A DNA stretch of 64,000 nt from Sulfurimicrobium sp031426915 (GTDB lineage: Bacteria > Pseudomonadota > Gammaproteobacteria > Burkholderiales > Sulfuricellaceae): NCBI GenBank assembly GCA_031426915.1, contig JASJPB010000008.1, forward strand, positions 38,672 to 102,671, in the 5' to 3' direction. Under the pieces are notes generated by a model. That model searched no databases and had not been told where the DNA came from. It saw only the letters and a program-made list of their open reading frames with translations. Each line of letters begins with the position of its first letter. The stretch's first letter is position 1. Made by a program: the position numbers and the translations under genes. Below are positions 1 to 8,445 of this stretch, one piece after another.

Positions 1-1
1 G

Positions 2-718
2 GATCTGTTGCTTATAGACGATATTCAGTTTTTCAGTGGGAAAGCACGCACGCAAGAAGAGTTTTTCTACGCTTTTAACGCCCTGATTGAAAGCAAGAAG
101 CAAGTCATCATGACCTGCGATACCTACCCAAAGCAGATATCGGGAATGGAAGACCGTTTGATTTCCCGTTTCGGCTGGGGTTTAACAGTTGCTATCGAGC
201 CTCCTGAACTGGAAATGCGTGTCGCGATTTTGCTTAAAAAAGCTGCTGCTGAGGGATTTTACCTGGATGAAGATGTCGCGTTTTTTATTGCCAAACAGAT
301 TCGCTCGAATGTGCGCGAACTTGAAGGCGCATTGAAAAAAGTCATTGCTTATTCACATTTCACCGGCCACTCTATCGGCCTTGAGTTGGCCAAGGAAGCA
401 CTCAAAGATTTACTGGCGGTGCAAAACCGTCAGATATCGATTGAGAATATCCAGAAAACCGTTGCTGATTACTACAAGATAAAAGTTGCCGAGATGTATT
501 CCAAGAAACGCACTCGCAATGTTGCCAGGCCACGTCAGGTTGCCATGGCGCTCGCCAAGGAATTAACCCATTTAAGTTTTCCAGAAATTGGGGATGCTTT
601 TGGAGGACGCGACCATACTACGGTCATGCATGCCTGTCGCAGAATTGAAGAATTAAAAAACAATGATCCAGGAATGACAAGAGATATCAGTGTGTTACTG
701 CAAGTATTAAGAAGTTGA
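2..718 (+). CDS. dnaA: Chromosomal replication initiator DnaA (5' truncated by window edge)
   Basis: This is the C-terminal part of DnaA, the AAA+ ATPase that binds DnaA boxes and opens the origin. The reading frame is open from base 2 and begins inside the Walker B segment (DLLLIDDIQFF). The TTG at 8 is an internal Leu codon, not a start. Sensor regions follow, then the domain IV helix-turn-helix with the family signature GGRDHTTVMHACRRIEEL near the end. The N-terminal domains and Walker A lie outside the window. The gene is co-oriented with dnaN and gyrB, the usual origin arrangement. Identity is certain; the start cannot be seen. Confidence 0.97.
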   Translation, partial: DLLLIDDIQFFSGKARTQEEFFYAFNALIESKKQVIMTCDTYPKQISGMEDRLISRFGWGLTVAIEPPELEMRVAILLKKAAAEGFYLDEDVAFFIAKQIRSNVRELEGALKKVIAYSHFTGHSIGLELAKEALKDLLAVQNRQISIENIQKTVADYYKIKVAEMYSKKRTRNVARPRQVAMALAKELTHLSFPEIGDAFGGRDHTTVMHACRRIEELKNNDPGMTRDISVLLQVLRS

Positions 719-909
719 ATAAATAGCGGACAAATTGTGAATAAGTACGGGATTTAAGATTGAACAATATTTCATCCCCAATCTGCACACACCCCATGCA
801 AGCTCTTATACAGACTTTTGATGTTTACTTATCACATTGAATATATTATATATTGTTAATTTATACCCAACTAATGCCAACACTTATCTATTAGTCTCAG
901 GATATATAT
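719..909. other. AT-rich dnaA-dnaN intergenic region, possible origin-associated DNA
   Basis: This 191-bp gap has no gene. Its second half is strikingly AT-rich (about 838-870, runs of TATAT and TTAAT). It holds a consensus DnaA box at 736-744 and a one-mismatch candidate TTATACAGA at 806-814. It must contain or lie near the dnaN promoter, but I cannot pick one -35/-10 pair. Whether it is part of oriC or only a DnaA-regulated promoter region cannot be told without the sequence upstream of dnaA. Confidence 0.45.
736..744 (-). promoter_or_regulatory. DnaA box (TTATTCACA on the minus strand)
   Basis: The plus strand reads TGTGAATAA, whose complement TTATTCACA matches the consensus TTATNCACA at every defined position. 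It lies 18 bases after the dnaA stop. DnaA boxes next to dnaA serve origin function or autoregulation. A single 9-mer can occur by chance, but its position makes function plausible. Confidence 0.55.
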
Positions 910-2016
910 ATGTTATTAATGAATATCAGTAAGGAAGAATTTCTAAAACCACTACAGTCTGTAGCAGGTATTGTCGAACGTCGACATACATTGCCTATTT
1001 TATCTAATGTGCTAATTCAGATTGACGATGAAGGTTTGTCATTTGTCGCAACAGATCTGGAAATTCAGATTACTGCAAATTCTCCCAGCAGCAATTGCAA
1101 GGTATGTACATCGATAACGGTATCAGCCAAGAAGCTTCAGGATATTGTGCGGGCTCTGCCTGATAACGCCGAAATTTCTTTCGATCGCAAAGATAGCCGT
1201 TTGCAGTTGAAGGCAGGAAAAAGCAGTTTCAACCTTCAGACCCTTCCAGCGGATGATTTTCCCAAACTGGCGCTATCAGATGAGGCCGTATCCGAAATTT
1301 CATTGCCACAGTCCACTCTCCGGCATTTATTTAATCAAGTTCAATACGCCATGGCGCAACAGGACATTCGTTATTACCTTAACGGGCTTTTGCTGGTGCT
1401 GGAACCGGGCATGATTAAGGTTGTGGCAACAGACGGTCATCGTTTGAGTCTGGCCAGCATGGAAATGCCATCGATTCAACACACAGCTGAAGCGATATTG
1501 CCGCGTAAGACAGTAATCGAATTAATTAAACTGTTAACAGATGTTGATGACGAAGTAAAAGTGAGCTTGGGAAAAAATTTGGTGACCTTCTCTTTTGGCA
1601 ATATCAATCTGGTATCGAAAGTAATAGAAGGTAAATTCCCGGACTATAACAAGGTAGTACCAATAAACTATCAAAATCATGTAGTTCTGGATCGAATAAC
1701 GCTACTTAAAGCAATGCAGCGGGCAGCGATTCTTTCCAACGAAAAATTTCGTGGTGTGCGCCTGGTTCTGACTCAAAATAGTATGCGGGTGATATGCAAC
1801 AATACAGAACAAGAAGAAGCCGAGGAGGAACTCGAGATAAATTACACCAGCGAGCCGTTGGATATTGGCTTCAATGTAACGTATTTACTTGATGTGTTGA
1901 ATAATATTGAGAACAGCGAAGTGGACTGTTCCTTTGGCGACGCAAATAGCAGTTGTCTGATAACCGTGCCTGGTGAAGAGCGTTTCAAATATGTAGTAAT
2001 GCCGATGAGAATTTGA
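910..2016 (+). CDS. dnaN: DNA polymerase III beta sliding clamp
   Basis: This is the ring-shaped processivity clamp that tethers DNA polymerase III to DNA. The 368-residue length fits the family (E. coli 366). The N-terminus has the usual pattern (EEFLKPLQSVAGIVERRHTLPILSNV) and the C-terminus ends in VVMPMRI, matching the family's conserved VMPMRL-type end. The first ATG at 910 is chosen because a CAGGA lies about 8 bases upstream; the ATG at 919 is the alternative. It sits between dnaA and gyrB. Confidence 0.97.
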   Translation: MLLMNISKEEFLKPLQSVAGIVERRHTLPILSNVLIQIDDEGLSFVATDLEIQITANSPSSNCKVCTSITVSAKKLQDIVRALPDNAEISFDRKDSRLQLKAGKSSFNLQTLPADDFPKLALSDEAVSEISLPQSTLRHLFNQVQYAMAQQDIRYYLNGLLLVLEPGMIKVVATDGHRLSLASMEMPSIQHTAEAILPRKTVIELIKLLTDVDDEVKVSLGKNLVTFSFGNINLVSKVIEGKFPDYNKVVPINYQNHVVLDRITLLKAMQRAAILSNEKFRGVRLVLTQNSMRVICNNTEQEEAEEELEINYTSEPLDIGFNVTYLLDVLNNIENSEVDCSFGDANSSCLITVPGEERFKYVVMPMRI

Positions 2017-2050
2017 TTGGGCCTTGAATGTTCAGGCAAGATAGTTATTC

Positions 2051-2066
2051 GGTTCCACGTGAAACC
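2051..2066 (+). other. parS-like centromere site 1 (GGTTCCACGTGAAACC)
   Basis: The 16-mer keeps the inner GTTCCACGTGAAAC of the ParB-binding consensus TGTTNCACGTGAAACA and differs only at the two outermost bases, which still pair with each other. It lies between dnaN and gyrB, close to the expected origin, where chromosomal parS sites cluster. ParB binding is inferred. Confidence 0.65.
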
Positions 2067-2077
2067 AAGAGAAGAAA

Positions 2078-4468
2078 ATGAGCGATTACAATTCGGACAG
2101 CATCAAAATATTGAAGGGTCTAGACGCAGTACGTAAGCGCCCTGGAATGTATATTGGCGATACCAGTGATGGCACAGGACTGCATCATATGGTGTTTGAG
2201 GTTGTGGATAATGCAATAGACGAGGCGCTGGCCGGACATTGTGATGATATTCATATTGTTATTCATGCCGATAGTTCTATTAGCGTTGTGGACAATGGAC
2301 GCGGCATACCCACAGACATCAAGGATGATGACGAGTTCAAGCGCTCTGCAGCGGAAATTGTTATGACCGAGTTGCATGCGGGAGGCAAGTTCGATGCCAA
2401 TTCGTACAAGGTTTCAGGCGGTCTTCATGGTGTAGGTGTTTCGGTAGTCAACGCGTTATCAGAATGGCTTAAGTTAAGGATCTGGCGCAATGGCAAGGCG
2501 CATCAAATGGAATTCCGCCATGGTGTTGCGGTCGAACCATTGAAGGTAATTGGTGATAGTGAACGCAAAGGAACCGAAGTGCATTTCATGCCGAGCACGG
2601 AAACCTTCGGCAATATTGAATACCATTACGATATTCTGGCGAAACGCTTGCGCGAACTTTCCTTCCTCAATAACGGTGTAAAAATTGAACTCATCGACCA
2701 GCGGGACGGCAGAAGCGAAAACTTTGCGTTTTGCGGCGGCGTAAAGGGTTTCGTAGAATATGTAAACCGCACTAAAACGGTTCTTCACCCCAAGATATTT
2801 CATGCTATTGGTGAAAAGGACGGGATTACGGTTGAAGTGGCCATGCAGTGGAACGATTCCTATGCGGAAACCGTGCAGTGTTTCACCAACAACATTCCGC
2901 AACGGGATGGTGGTACCCACTTGACGGGTCTGCGCAGTGCCCTGACGCGCACACTCAATAATTACATCGAACAGAACGATATAGCCAAGAAAGCCAAGGT
3001 AGAAACCAGCGGTGATGACATGCGTGAAGGGCTGACCTGCATTTTGTCGGTTAAGGTGTACGAACCAAAATTTTCTTCCCAGACCAAGGATAAATTGGTA
3101 TCGGGTGAAGTACAGCCCGTGGTGCAGGAAATAGTAGCCAGCAAACTAGCAGAATTTATGTTGGAAAATCCCAACGATGCCAAGATTATTACCGGCAAGA
3201 TTGTAGAAGCAGCCCGTGCACGCGAAGCAGCGCGAAAGGCGCGTGATATGACGCGGCGCAAGGGGGTCCTGGATGGAATGGGGCTGCCTGGTAAACTGGC
3301 AGACTGTCAGGAAAAGGACCCCGCCCAATCCGAGTTATACTTGGTTGAGGGTGACTCTGCCGGTGGGTCCGCAAAGCAAGGGAGGGATCGAAAGTTTCAG
3401 GCAATCCTACCGCTCAAAGGAAAAATATTGAACGTTGAAAGAGCGCGTTTTGACCGCGTGATTTCATCACAAGAAATTGCAACCCTGATCACTGCCTTGG
3501 GTACAAGCATTGGAAAGGACGAATACAATCCTGACAAGCTCCGTTATCACCGTATCATCATCATGACGGACGCGGACGTTGATGGTTCCCATATACGCAC
3601 TCTGTTGCTGACGTTTTTCTATCGCCAGATGCCTGAGTTGGTGGAGCGCGGCCATATATATATCGCGCAGCCTCCTTTATACAAAATAAAGCATGGAAAG
3701 CAGGAACGCTATCTCAAGGACGAGCACGATCTGAAGCAGTATTTGTTGCAACTCGCGATGGCAGACGCAAAACTGGTTACCGAATCCGGTCATGAACCTC
3801 TGGGCAAGGAAGCATTTGAAGAAATCGCCAAGGAATATCTGTTGTCCGAAGCGGTTATTGATCGCTTGTCACGGATAATGGATCGTGAAGTGTTGCAGGC
3901 TCTTCTGAAAGACCTGATTTTGGATCTTTCCAATGATGATGTTGCCGAGGCAAGTGCCAGGAATCTGGCTAAACTGCTTCCAGAACCGGAATATCAGGTC
4001 ATCAGCCAGTATGACGAACGCGCGGAAGCCTACCGGTTAATTATACGTAAGCAGGTACATGGCAATATCCAGATAAGTCAGATCGATCATGATTTCGTCG
4101 AAGGGGGAGACTACGCGCAATTCCGTAAAACAGGACAGGTGCTCAATGGCTTGCTGGGTCGGGGTGCGGTTGTTAAGCGTGGCGAGCAACAGCAAGCTAT
4201 TACGGAGTTCAAACAGGCCTTGGATTGGCTTTTGAGCCAAGTGAAAAATGGGATTTCGATCCAACGCTATAAAGGTCTGGGTGAAATGAATCCGGAACAG
4301 CTCTGGGAAACCACTATGGACCCCAGTGTGCGGCGCTTGCTAAAAGTGCAAATTGAAGACGCCATTGGAGCGGATGAAATATTTACAACGCTAATGGGCG
4401 ATCAGGTGGAACCTCGCCGCGCATTCATAGAAACGAATGCGCTGATTGCGAAAAATATTGACGTTTAA
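2078..4468 (+). CDS. gyrB: DNA gyrase subunit B
   Basis: GyrB is the ATPase subunit of gyrase (A2B2), which introduces negative supercoils. The 796 residues are near the E. coli length of 804. In order there are a GHKL ATPase domain (VDNAIDEAL; the glycine-rich GGLHGVGVSVVNAL lid), the transducer domain, and the TOPRIM domain with EGDSAGGSAKQGRDR and the metal-binding MTDADVDGSHIRTLLLTF. The C-terminal QRYKGLGEMNPEQLWETTMD is typical, and the extra insert between the TOPRIM halves found in Gram-negative GyrB is present. The gene follows dnaN with a parS-like site in the short gap, and a bidirectional terminator follows. Confidence 0.97.
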   Translation: MSDYNSDSIKILKGLDAVRKRPGMYIGDTSDGTGLHHMVFEVVDNAIDEALAGHCDDIHIVIHADSSISVVDNGRGIPTDIKDDDEFKRSAAEIVMTELHAGGKFDANSYKVSGGLHGVGVSVVNALSEWLKLRIWRNGKAHQMEFRHGVAVEPLKVIGDSERKGTEVHFMPSTETFGNIEYHYDILAKRLRELSFLNNGVKIELIDQRDGRSENFAFCGGVKGFVEYVNRTKTVLHPKIFHAIGEKDGITVEVAMQWNDSYAETVQCFTNNIPQRDGGTHLTGLRSALTRTLNNYIEQNDIAKKAKVETSGDDMREGLTCILSVKVYEPKFSSQTKDKLVSGEVQPVVQEIVASKLAEFMLENPNDAKIITGKIVEAARAREAARKARDMTRRKGVLDGMGLPGKLADCQEKDPAQSELYLVEGDSAGGSAKQGRDRKFQAILPLKGKILNVERARFDRVISSQEIATLITALGTSIGKDEYNPDKLRYHRIIIMTDADVDGSHIRTLLLTFFYRQMPELVERGHIYIAQPPLYKIKHGKQERYLKDEHDLKQYLLQLAMADAKLVTESGHEPLGKEAFEEIAKEYLLSEAVIDRLSRIMDREVLQALLKDLILDLSNDDVAEASARNLAKLLPEPEYQVISQYDERAEAYRLIIRKQVHGNIQISQIDHDFVEGGDYAQFRKTGQVLNGLLGRGAVVKRGEQQQAITEFKQALDWLLSQVKNGISIQRYKGLGEMNPEQLWETTMDPSVRRLLKVQIEDAIGADEIFTTLMGDQVEPRRAFIETNALIAKNIDV

Positions 4469-4494
4469 TTTATTTTTTCATGCACGTGATAAAA

Positions 4495-4517
4495 AGAAGG
4501 CCCCATTGGGGCCTTCT
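4495..4517. terminator. Bidirectional rho-independent terminator between gyrB and topA
   Basis: A perfect 10-bp stem (AGAAGGCCCC / GGGGCCTTCT) closes a 3-base loop. On the minus strand the stem is followed by TTTTTATC, a good U-tract for topA. On the plus strand it is followed by GCTTTATT, a weaker tract for gyrB. The two genes converge here. Confidence 0.85.
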
Positions 4518-4538
4518 GCTTTATTGCCATGGATTTAA

Positions 4539-6812
4539 TTATTCAGGTGGGGTAAGTAATTCTACGAAACCACATTCTTTTTGCGGGCAAACTTTTTCAG
4601 TGCCACGACGCTTGGTAATTTTTATGGTTAGAATGGGCCAGCCACATTTTGGGCAAGGTTCATTAATGGGAGGGTTCCAGGTGGCGTATTTGCACTTTGG
4701 GTAGCTGTTGCAGGAATAGAATAGTTTGCCATAACGGCTCTTGCGCTCGATCAGCGTCCCTTCTTTGCATTCCGGGCAGTGCACGCCGGTATCCTTGGGT
4801 TTTTCCAGGGGTTCGATAAACTTGCACTTTGGATAGCTGGTACAACCGATGAACTTTCCATAAGATCCGGCCTTAATTACCAGCTGGCTACTGCACAGAG
4901 GGCAGACGCGGTCCTCTACAATGACTGGTTGGGTCGTTTCACCGGGTTCTCCATCAACGTTTCGGGTGTAATCGCATTCCGGGTAGCCCGAGCAACCGAT
5001 GAATTTACCACGCTTGCCCAAGCGGCTAGTTAAGGGCTTGCCGCATTTTGGGCACGCCTCGTCCAACTGTTCTACACCGGGACGATCAACGTCTTTTTTC
5101 TCCACTATCTGTTGGCTAAAACCTTTCCAGAATTCATCCAGAACAGGAATCCACTCGCGTTTTCCGGTGGATATTAGATCCAGCTCATCTTCCAGCTTGG
5201 CTGTGAAATCGTAATCCACATAGCGGGTGAAATGTTCGGTGAGGAATTTGTTCACCACCCTGCCTACATCCGTAGGGACGAAGCGTTTTTTGTCCAGTAG
5301 TGCGTATTCTCGTGCTATCAAGGTGCTGATAATACTGGCGTAGGTCGAGGGGCGGCCAATGCCGAATTCTTCCAAGGCCTTTACCAGGCTTGCTTCGGAG
5401 TAGCGTGGCGGAGGTTGGGTGAAGTGCTGCTCGCCGGCGATCTGGTCGATGGCGACTTGCTCGCCCTTTTCCAGTGGAGGCAGCTTGCTTTCACCCTCCT
5501 CCTCACTGTCGTCTTCACCTTCCTGATACACGGCAATATAGCCTGGAAACACCATTACCTGGCCTGTGGCACGGAACAGATTTTCTTCGCTGCCTACGGC
5601 GAGGTCCAGGCTGACCGTATCAAATTTAGCCGGGCTCATCTGGCACGCCAGGGAGCGTTTCCAGATCATTTCATAGAGTTTGGCCTGGTCAGCGGTAAGG
5701 TAAGCCTTCATTTCTTGCGGAGTGCGTTGGATGGAGGTTGGGCGAACCGCTTCGTGAGCTTCCTGAGCATTTTTGGATTTGTTTTTAAAACTTACGGCGG
5801 CTTTGGGCAAATAGTCCGCACTGAAATTGCTGCTGATGTATGCACGAATTTCATCCAGAGCTTCATTCGCCAGACTTACCGAATCGGTACGCATATAGGT
5901 GATCAAGCCTACTGCTTCTCCCCCGATGTCGATACCTTCGTAGAGTTGCTGAGCAACCTTCATGGCACGATCCGTGGAAAAGCCCAGCTTGCGTACCGCT
6001 TCCTGCTGCAGCGTCGATGTGGTGAATGGTGCCGCGGCTTGACGCTGTTTGCGTTTTTTTTCCACCTGGGTAACGGTGGCTTTGTCATTGCCTGTTGTCA
6101 GATGGGTGACTATTTCGGCTTGTGTTTCACTGTTGGTAACGCTGAACTGGGTTAGTTTCTCGCCTTTATACTGAAACAGTTTGGCATTGAATTTCTGCCG
6201 ACCTTTATGGGTATCGAGGTGAATGCTCCAGTATTCCTGAGTCTGAAACTTCTCGATTTCGATTTCTCGCTCGACGATCAGGCGCAACGCTGGACTCTGC
6301 ACACGGCCAGCCGACAGGCCGCGACGAATTTTGCGCCATAACAATGGGGATAGATTAAAGCCCACAAGGTAATCCAACGCGCGACGTGCCTGCTGGGCGT
6401 TGACCATGTCCATGGCGATGTCGCGCGGTGCGGCCACTGCTGCCTGTACCGCGGACTGGGTGATTTCGTGAAACACAACACGCTTCAAGATCTTGTTCTT
6501 CAGAAGTTTTTTGCTTTTGAGTATTTCCGCCAGATGCCAGGCAATGGCCTCCCCTTCGCGGTCCGGGTCGGTCGCGAGATAGATCGCATCGGCATCCTTG
6601 ACTGCCTTGGCTATGGCATCCACGTGCTTGGAGTTACGCGTGATCAGCTCGTATTTCATTGCGAAGTCGTGTTCAGTATCCACGGCGCCCTGCTTAGGCA
6701 CGAGGTCGCGAACGTGTCCATATGAGGCAAGCACCTCGAAGTCCTTGCCCAGATATTTTTTTAGGGTTTTGGCTTTGGAGGGGGATTCAACGATCAATAA
6801 GGAAGTGGACAT
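4539..6812 (-). CDS. topA: DNA topoisomerase I
   Basis: This type IA topoisomerase relaxes negative supercoils and counterbalances gyrase. The N-terminal TOPRIM domain begins LLIVESPSKAKTL (Glu9) and carries the acidic DPDREGEA motif (82-88). The catalytic tyrosine is Tyr306 in GLITYMRTDS. The C-terminus has four Cys4-type zinc ribbons, three of the CPxC...GYPxC/SYPKC pattern plus a last divergent CPKCG...CPQKEC. At 757 residues it is shorter than E. coli TopA (865) but has all catalytic parts. It lies 51 bases after smg on the same strand and ends at a terminator shared with gyrB. Confidence 0.97.
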   Translation of the reverse strand: MSTSLLIVESPSKAKTLKKYLGKDFEVLASYGHVRDLVPKQGAVDTEHDFAMKYELITRNSKHVDAIAKAVKDADAIYLATDPDREGEAIAWHLAEILKSKKLLKNKILKRVVFHEITQSAVQAAVAAPRDIAMDMVNAQQARRALDYLVGFNLSPLLWRKIRRGLSAGRVQSPALRLIVEREIEIEKFQTQEYWSIHLDTHKGRQKFNAKLFQYKGEKLTQFSVTNSETQAEIVTHLTTGNDKATVTQVEKKRKQRQAAAPFTTSTLQQEAVRKLGFSTDRAMKVAQQLYEGIDIGGEAVGLITYMRTDSVSLANEALDEIRAYISSNFSADYLPKAAVSFKNKSKNAQEAHEAVRPTSIQRTPQEMKAYLTADQAKLYEMIWKRSLACQMSPAKFDTVSLDLAVGSEENLFRATGQVMVFPGYIAVYQEGEDDSEEEGESKLPPLEKGEQVAIDQIAGEQHFTQPPPRYSEASLVKALEEFGIGRPSTYASIISTLIAREYALLDKKRFVPTDVGRVVNKFLTEHFTRYVDYDFTAKLEDELDLISTGKREWIPVLDEFWKGFSQQIVEKKDVDRPGVEQLDEACPKCGKPLTSRLGKRGKFIGCSGYPECDYTRNVDGEPGETTQPVIVEDRVCPLCSSQLVIKAGSYGKFIGCTSYPKCKFIEPLEKPKDTGVHCPECKEGTLIERKSRYGKLFYSCNSYPKCKYATWNPPINEPCPKCGWPILTIKITKRRGTEKVCPQKECGFVELLTPPE

Positions 6813-6863
6813 ATGGGAATTTTGGCGCTGAAGAATAATCAGCGGCTGGTCTAGGGTTGGGGG

Positions 6864-7325
6864 TTAGTGCATTTGCGGCGAACTATCGCCGAACAGCAGG
6901 TCTTCCATGAACAGGTAGTCGTCGGCCTGACCGTGGCTCCAGAGCACCATTAGCACAATCCATTTCACTTGCTCCAAGCCAACGTCACGATCGTTCAGAG
7001 CAAGAATGCGGTCAATGACCCACTCGCGCTGGACCGGGTTGAGAATGTTGGACGCCTCAAGAAAAGCGAGGAAGCCGCGACTTTCGACATCGATTTTTTT
7101 CTGTTCTAGGTCGGCGTAAATGCGTGCTGACTTGCTCGCAACCAGGCTATCCGGATAGGGCGAGCTGGAAAGCGTTTCCAGCCCGTTAAGCCAATCGAAG
7201 GCGAGGTTGATTTCCGTGCTGTCGAAGCCCGCAGCGGATAACTCCTGCTCCAGGGTGCCCTGGTCAGGATGGAGATCTGCTTCGAAATAATTTTCGAACA
7301 AATATACGAGAATATCGAACATCAT
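6864..7325 (-). CDS. smg: Smg family protein (DUF494)
   Basis: Smg is a small conserved proteobacterial protein of unknown biochemical function, found next to dprA and topA as here. The sequence MFDILVYLFENYFEADLHPD and the following helices are characteristic. I start at the double ATG (7325 or 7322), giving about 153 residues close to the E. coli length of 157, instead of the longer frame that reaches into dprA. That puts the start 20 bases after the dprA stop. No strong ribosome-binding site is visible, so coupling to dprA is possible. Family assignment is firm; function is unknown. Confidence 0.9.
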   Translation of the reverse strand: MMFDILVYLFENYFEADLHPDQGTLEQELSAAGFDSTEINLAFDWLNGLETLSSSPYPDSLVASKSARIYADLEQKKIDVESRGFLAFLEASNILNPVQREWVIDRILALNDRDVGLEQVKWIVLMVLWSHGQADDYLFMEDLLFGDSSPQMH

Positions 7326-7344
7326 CAGGGAATTCGCTTTTAAT

Positions 7345-8445
7345 CTAGGCTTCTGTTTTTCCGCATCGCTGGTACATGCCACCCGGCAGGCTGGTCACGT
7401 AACCGTCCAATTCCATTGTCAACAGAATGGCGCAAACACTATCACTCGTCAAGCCGCTACAGGCTACCAAAGCATCTATCCCGACAGGGTCATAACCAAG
7501 GCAATGCAATAAACGGACGTCTTCACCACTCGAAGGGGAGGGCTCGGAACAGACTGTAGATTCGGTTCCGGCATGGTAACCGAGTTCTTCGATAATGTCC
7601 TGCGCACTCTCCACGAGCTTGGCCCCCTGCTTGATGAGGTAATGGCAGCCTTTGGCAAGGGGAGAATGGATGGAGCCCGGGATGGCGAACACTTCCCTCC
7701 CCTGTTCTGCTGCCAGTCTTGCAGTAATCAAGGAGCCGCTTTGTAATGCTGCTTCAATGACCAGGCACCCGCGGGACAGGCCGCTGATGATGCGGTTACG
7801 GCGGGGGAAGTTTTGTGCTTTGGAGGGTGTGCCAATGGGGAACTCGGATACCAGCGCGCCTTTTTGCGCCAGTTCGTGCGCCAGTTCGCGGTGCCGGGAA
7901 GGATAAACGACGTCGAGTCCCGTTCCCACAACAGCGATACTGCCTGCTGCGCCCTGCAGCCCGCCACGGTGAGCCGCGCCATCTATGCCAAGCGCCATTC
8001 CGCTGACAATGCATAGTCCTCTGTCACTCAAAAAACGCGCAAAGTGTTCGGCATTGGTAAGACCCTGCTGCGTGGCATTGCGACTGCCCACTATTGCCAG
8101 GGCGGGGTGGTTGAGCAGCGCTTTCCGCCCTTTGACATAAAGCAGGGGGGGCGGGTCGGTCACCTCCAGCAAACTGCGTGGATAATCCGGGTCGGCCAAG
8201 GTAACAATATGGTTGAGAGGGTCCGCCAACCAAGCCAAGGTCGAGGCTAGAGCTTCATGATCAGGCCCGGCAGCAATGGCGCGGGCGATGGGGTCCCTGA
8301 CTACATTTAGAAGAGCGGCGTGGGCTGTTGCAAAGATCAGGTCCGGTTCGCCAAATGCTTGTAGCAGGCGCCGGTAGGTCTCCCCCCCCAAGCCATGAAT
8401 CAGGCTCAGGGCAACCCACAGCGATGGGTTCTGGCTATTGGTCAA
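7345..8445 (-). CDS. dprA: DNA processing protein DprA (Smf)
   Basis: DprA binds incoming single-stranded DNA during natural transformation and loads RecA. The 366 residues contain an N-terminal helical domain (LSLIHGLGGETYRRLL), the central Rossmann-like fold with VGSRNATQQGL, IVSGMALGIDGAAHRGGL and NRIISGLSRGCLVIEA, and a C-terminal winged-helix segment (VGIDALVACSGLTSDSVCAILLTMELDGYV). The start overlaps the stop of the LysM gene by 4 bases, implying translational coupling. Its presence suggests, but does not prove, competence. Confidence 0.95.
   Translation of the reverse strand: MTNSQNPSLWVALSLIHGLGGETYRRLLQAFGEPDLIFATAHAALLNVVRDPIARAIAAGPDHEALASTLAWLADPLNHIVTLADPDYPRSLLEVTDPPPLLYVKGRKALLNHPALAIVGSRNATQQGLTNAEHFARFLSDRGLCIVSGMALGIDGAAHRGGLQGAAGSIAVVGTGLDVVYPSRHRELAHELAQKGALVSEFPIGTPSKAQNFPRRNRIISGLSRGCLVIEAALQSGSLITARLAAEQGREVFAIPGSIHSPLAKGCHYLIKQGAKLVESAQDIIEELGYHAGTESTVCSEPSPSSGEDVRLLHCLGYDPVGIDALVACSGLTSDSVCAILLTMELDGYVTSLPGGMYQRCGKTEA

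Noticed and set aside
4478..4493. Another CACGTG near 4483 as a parS site
   Set aside because: Flanks (TGCACGTGATAAAA) do not fit the 16-mer consensus. The same holds for CACGTG near 6622, 34911, 36151, 37241 and 53215.
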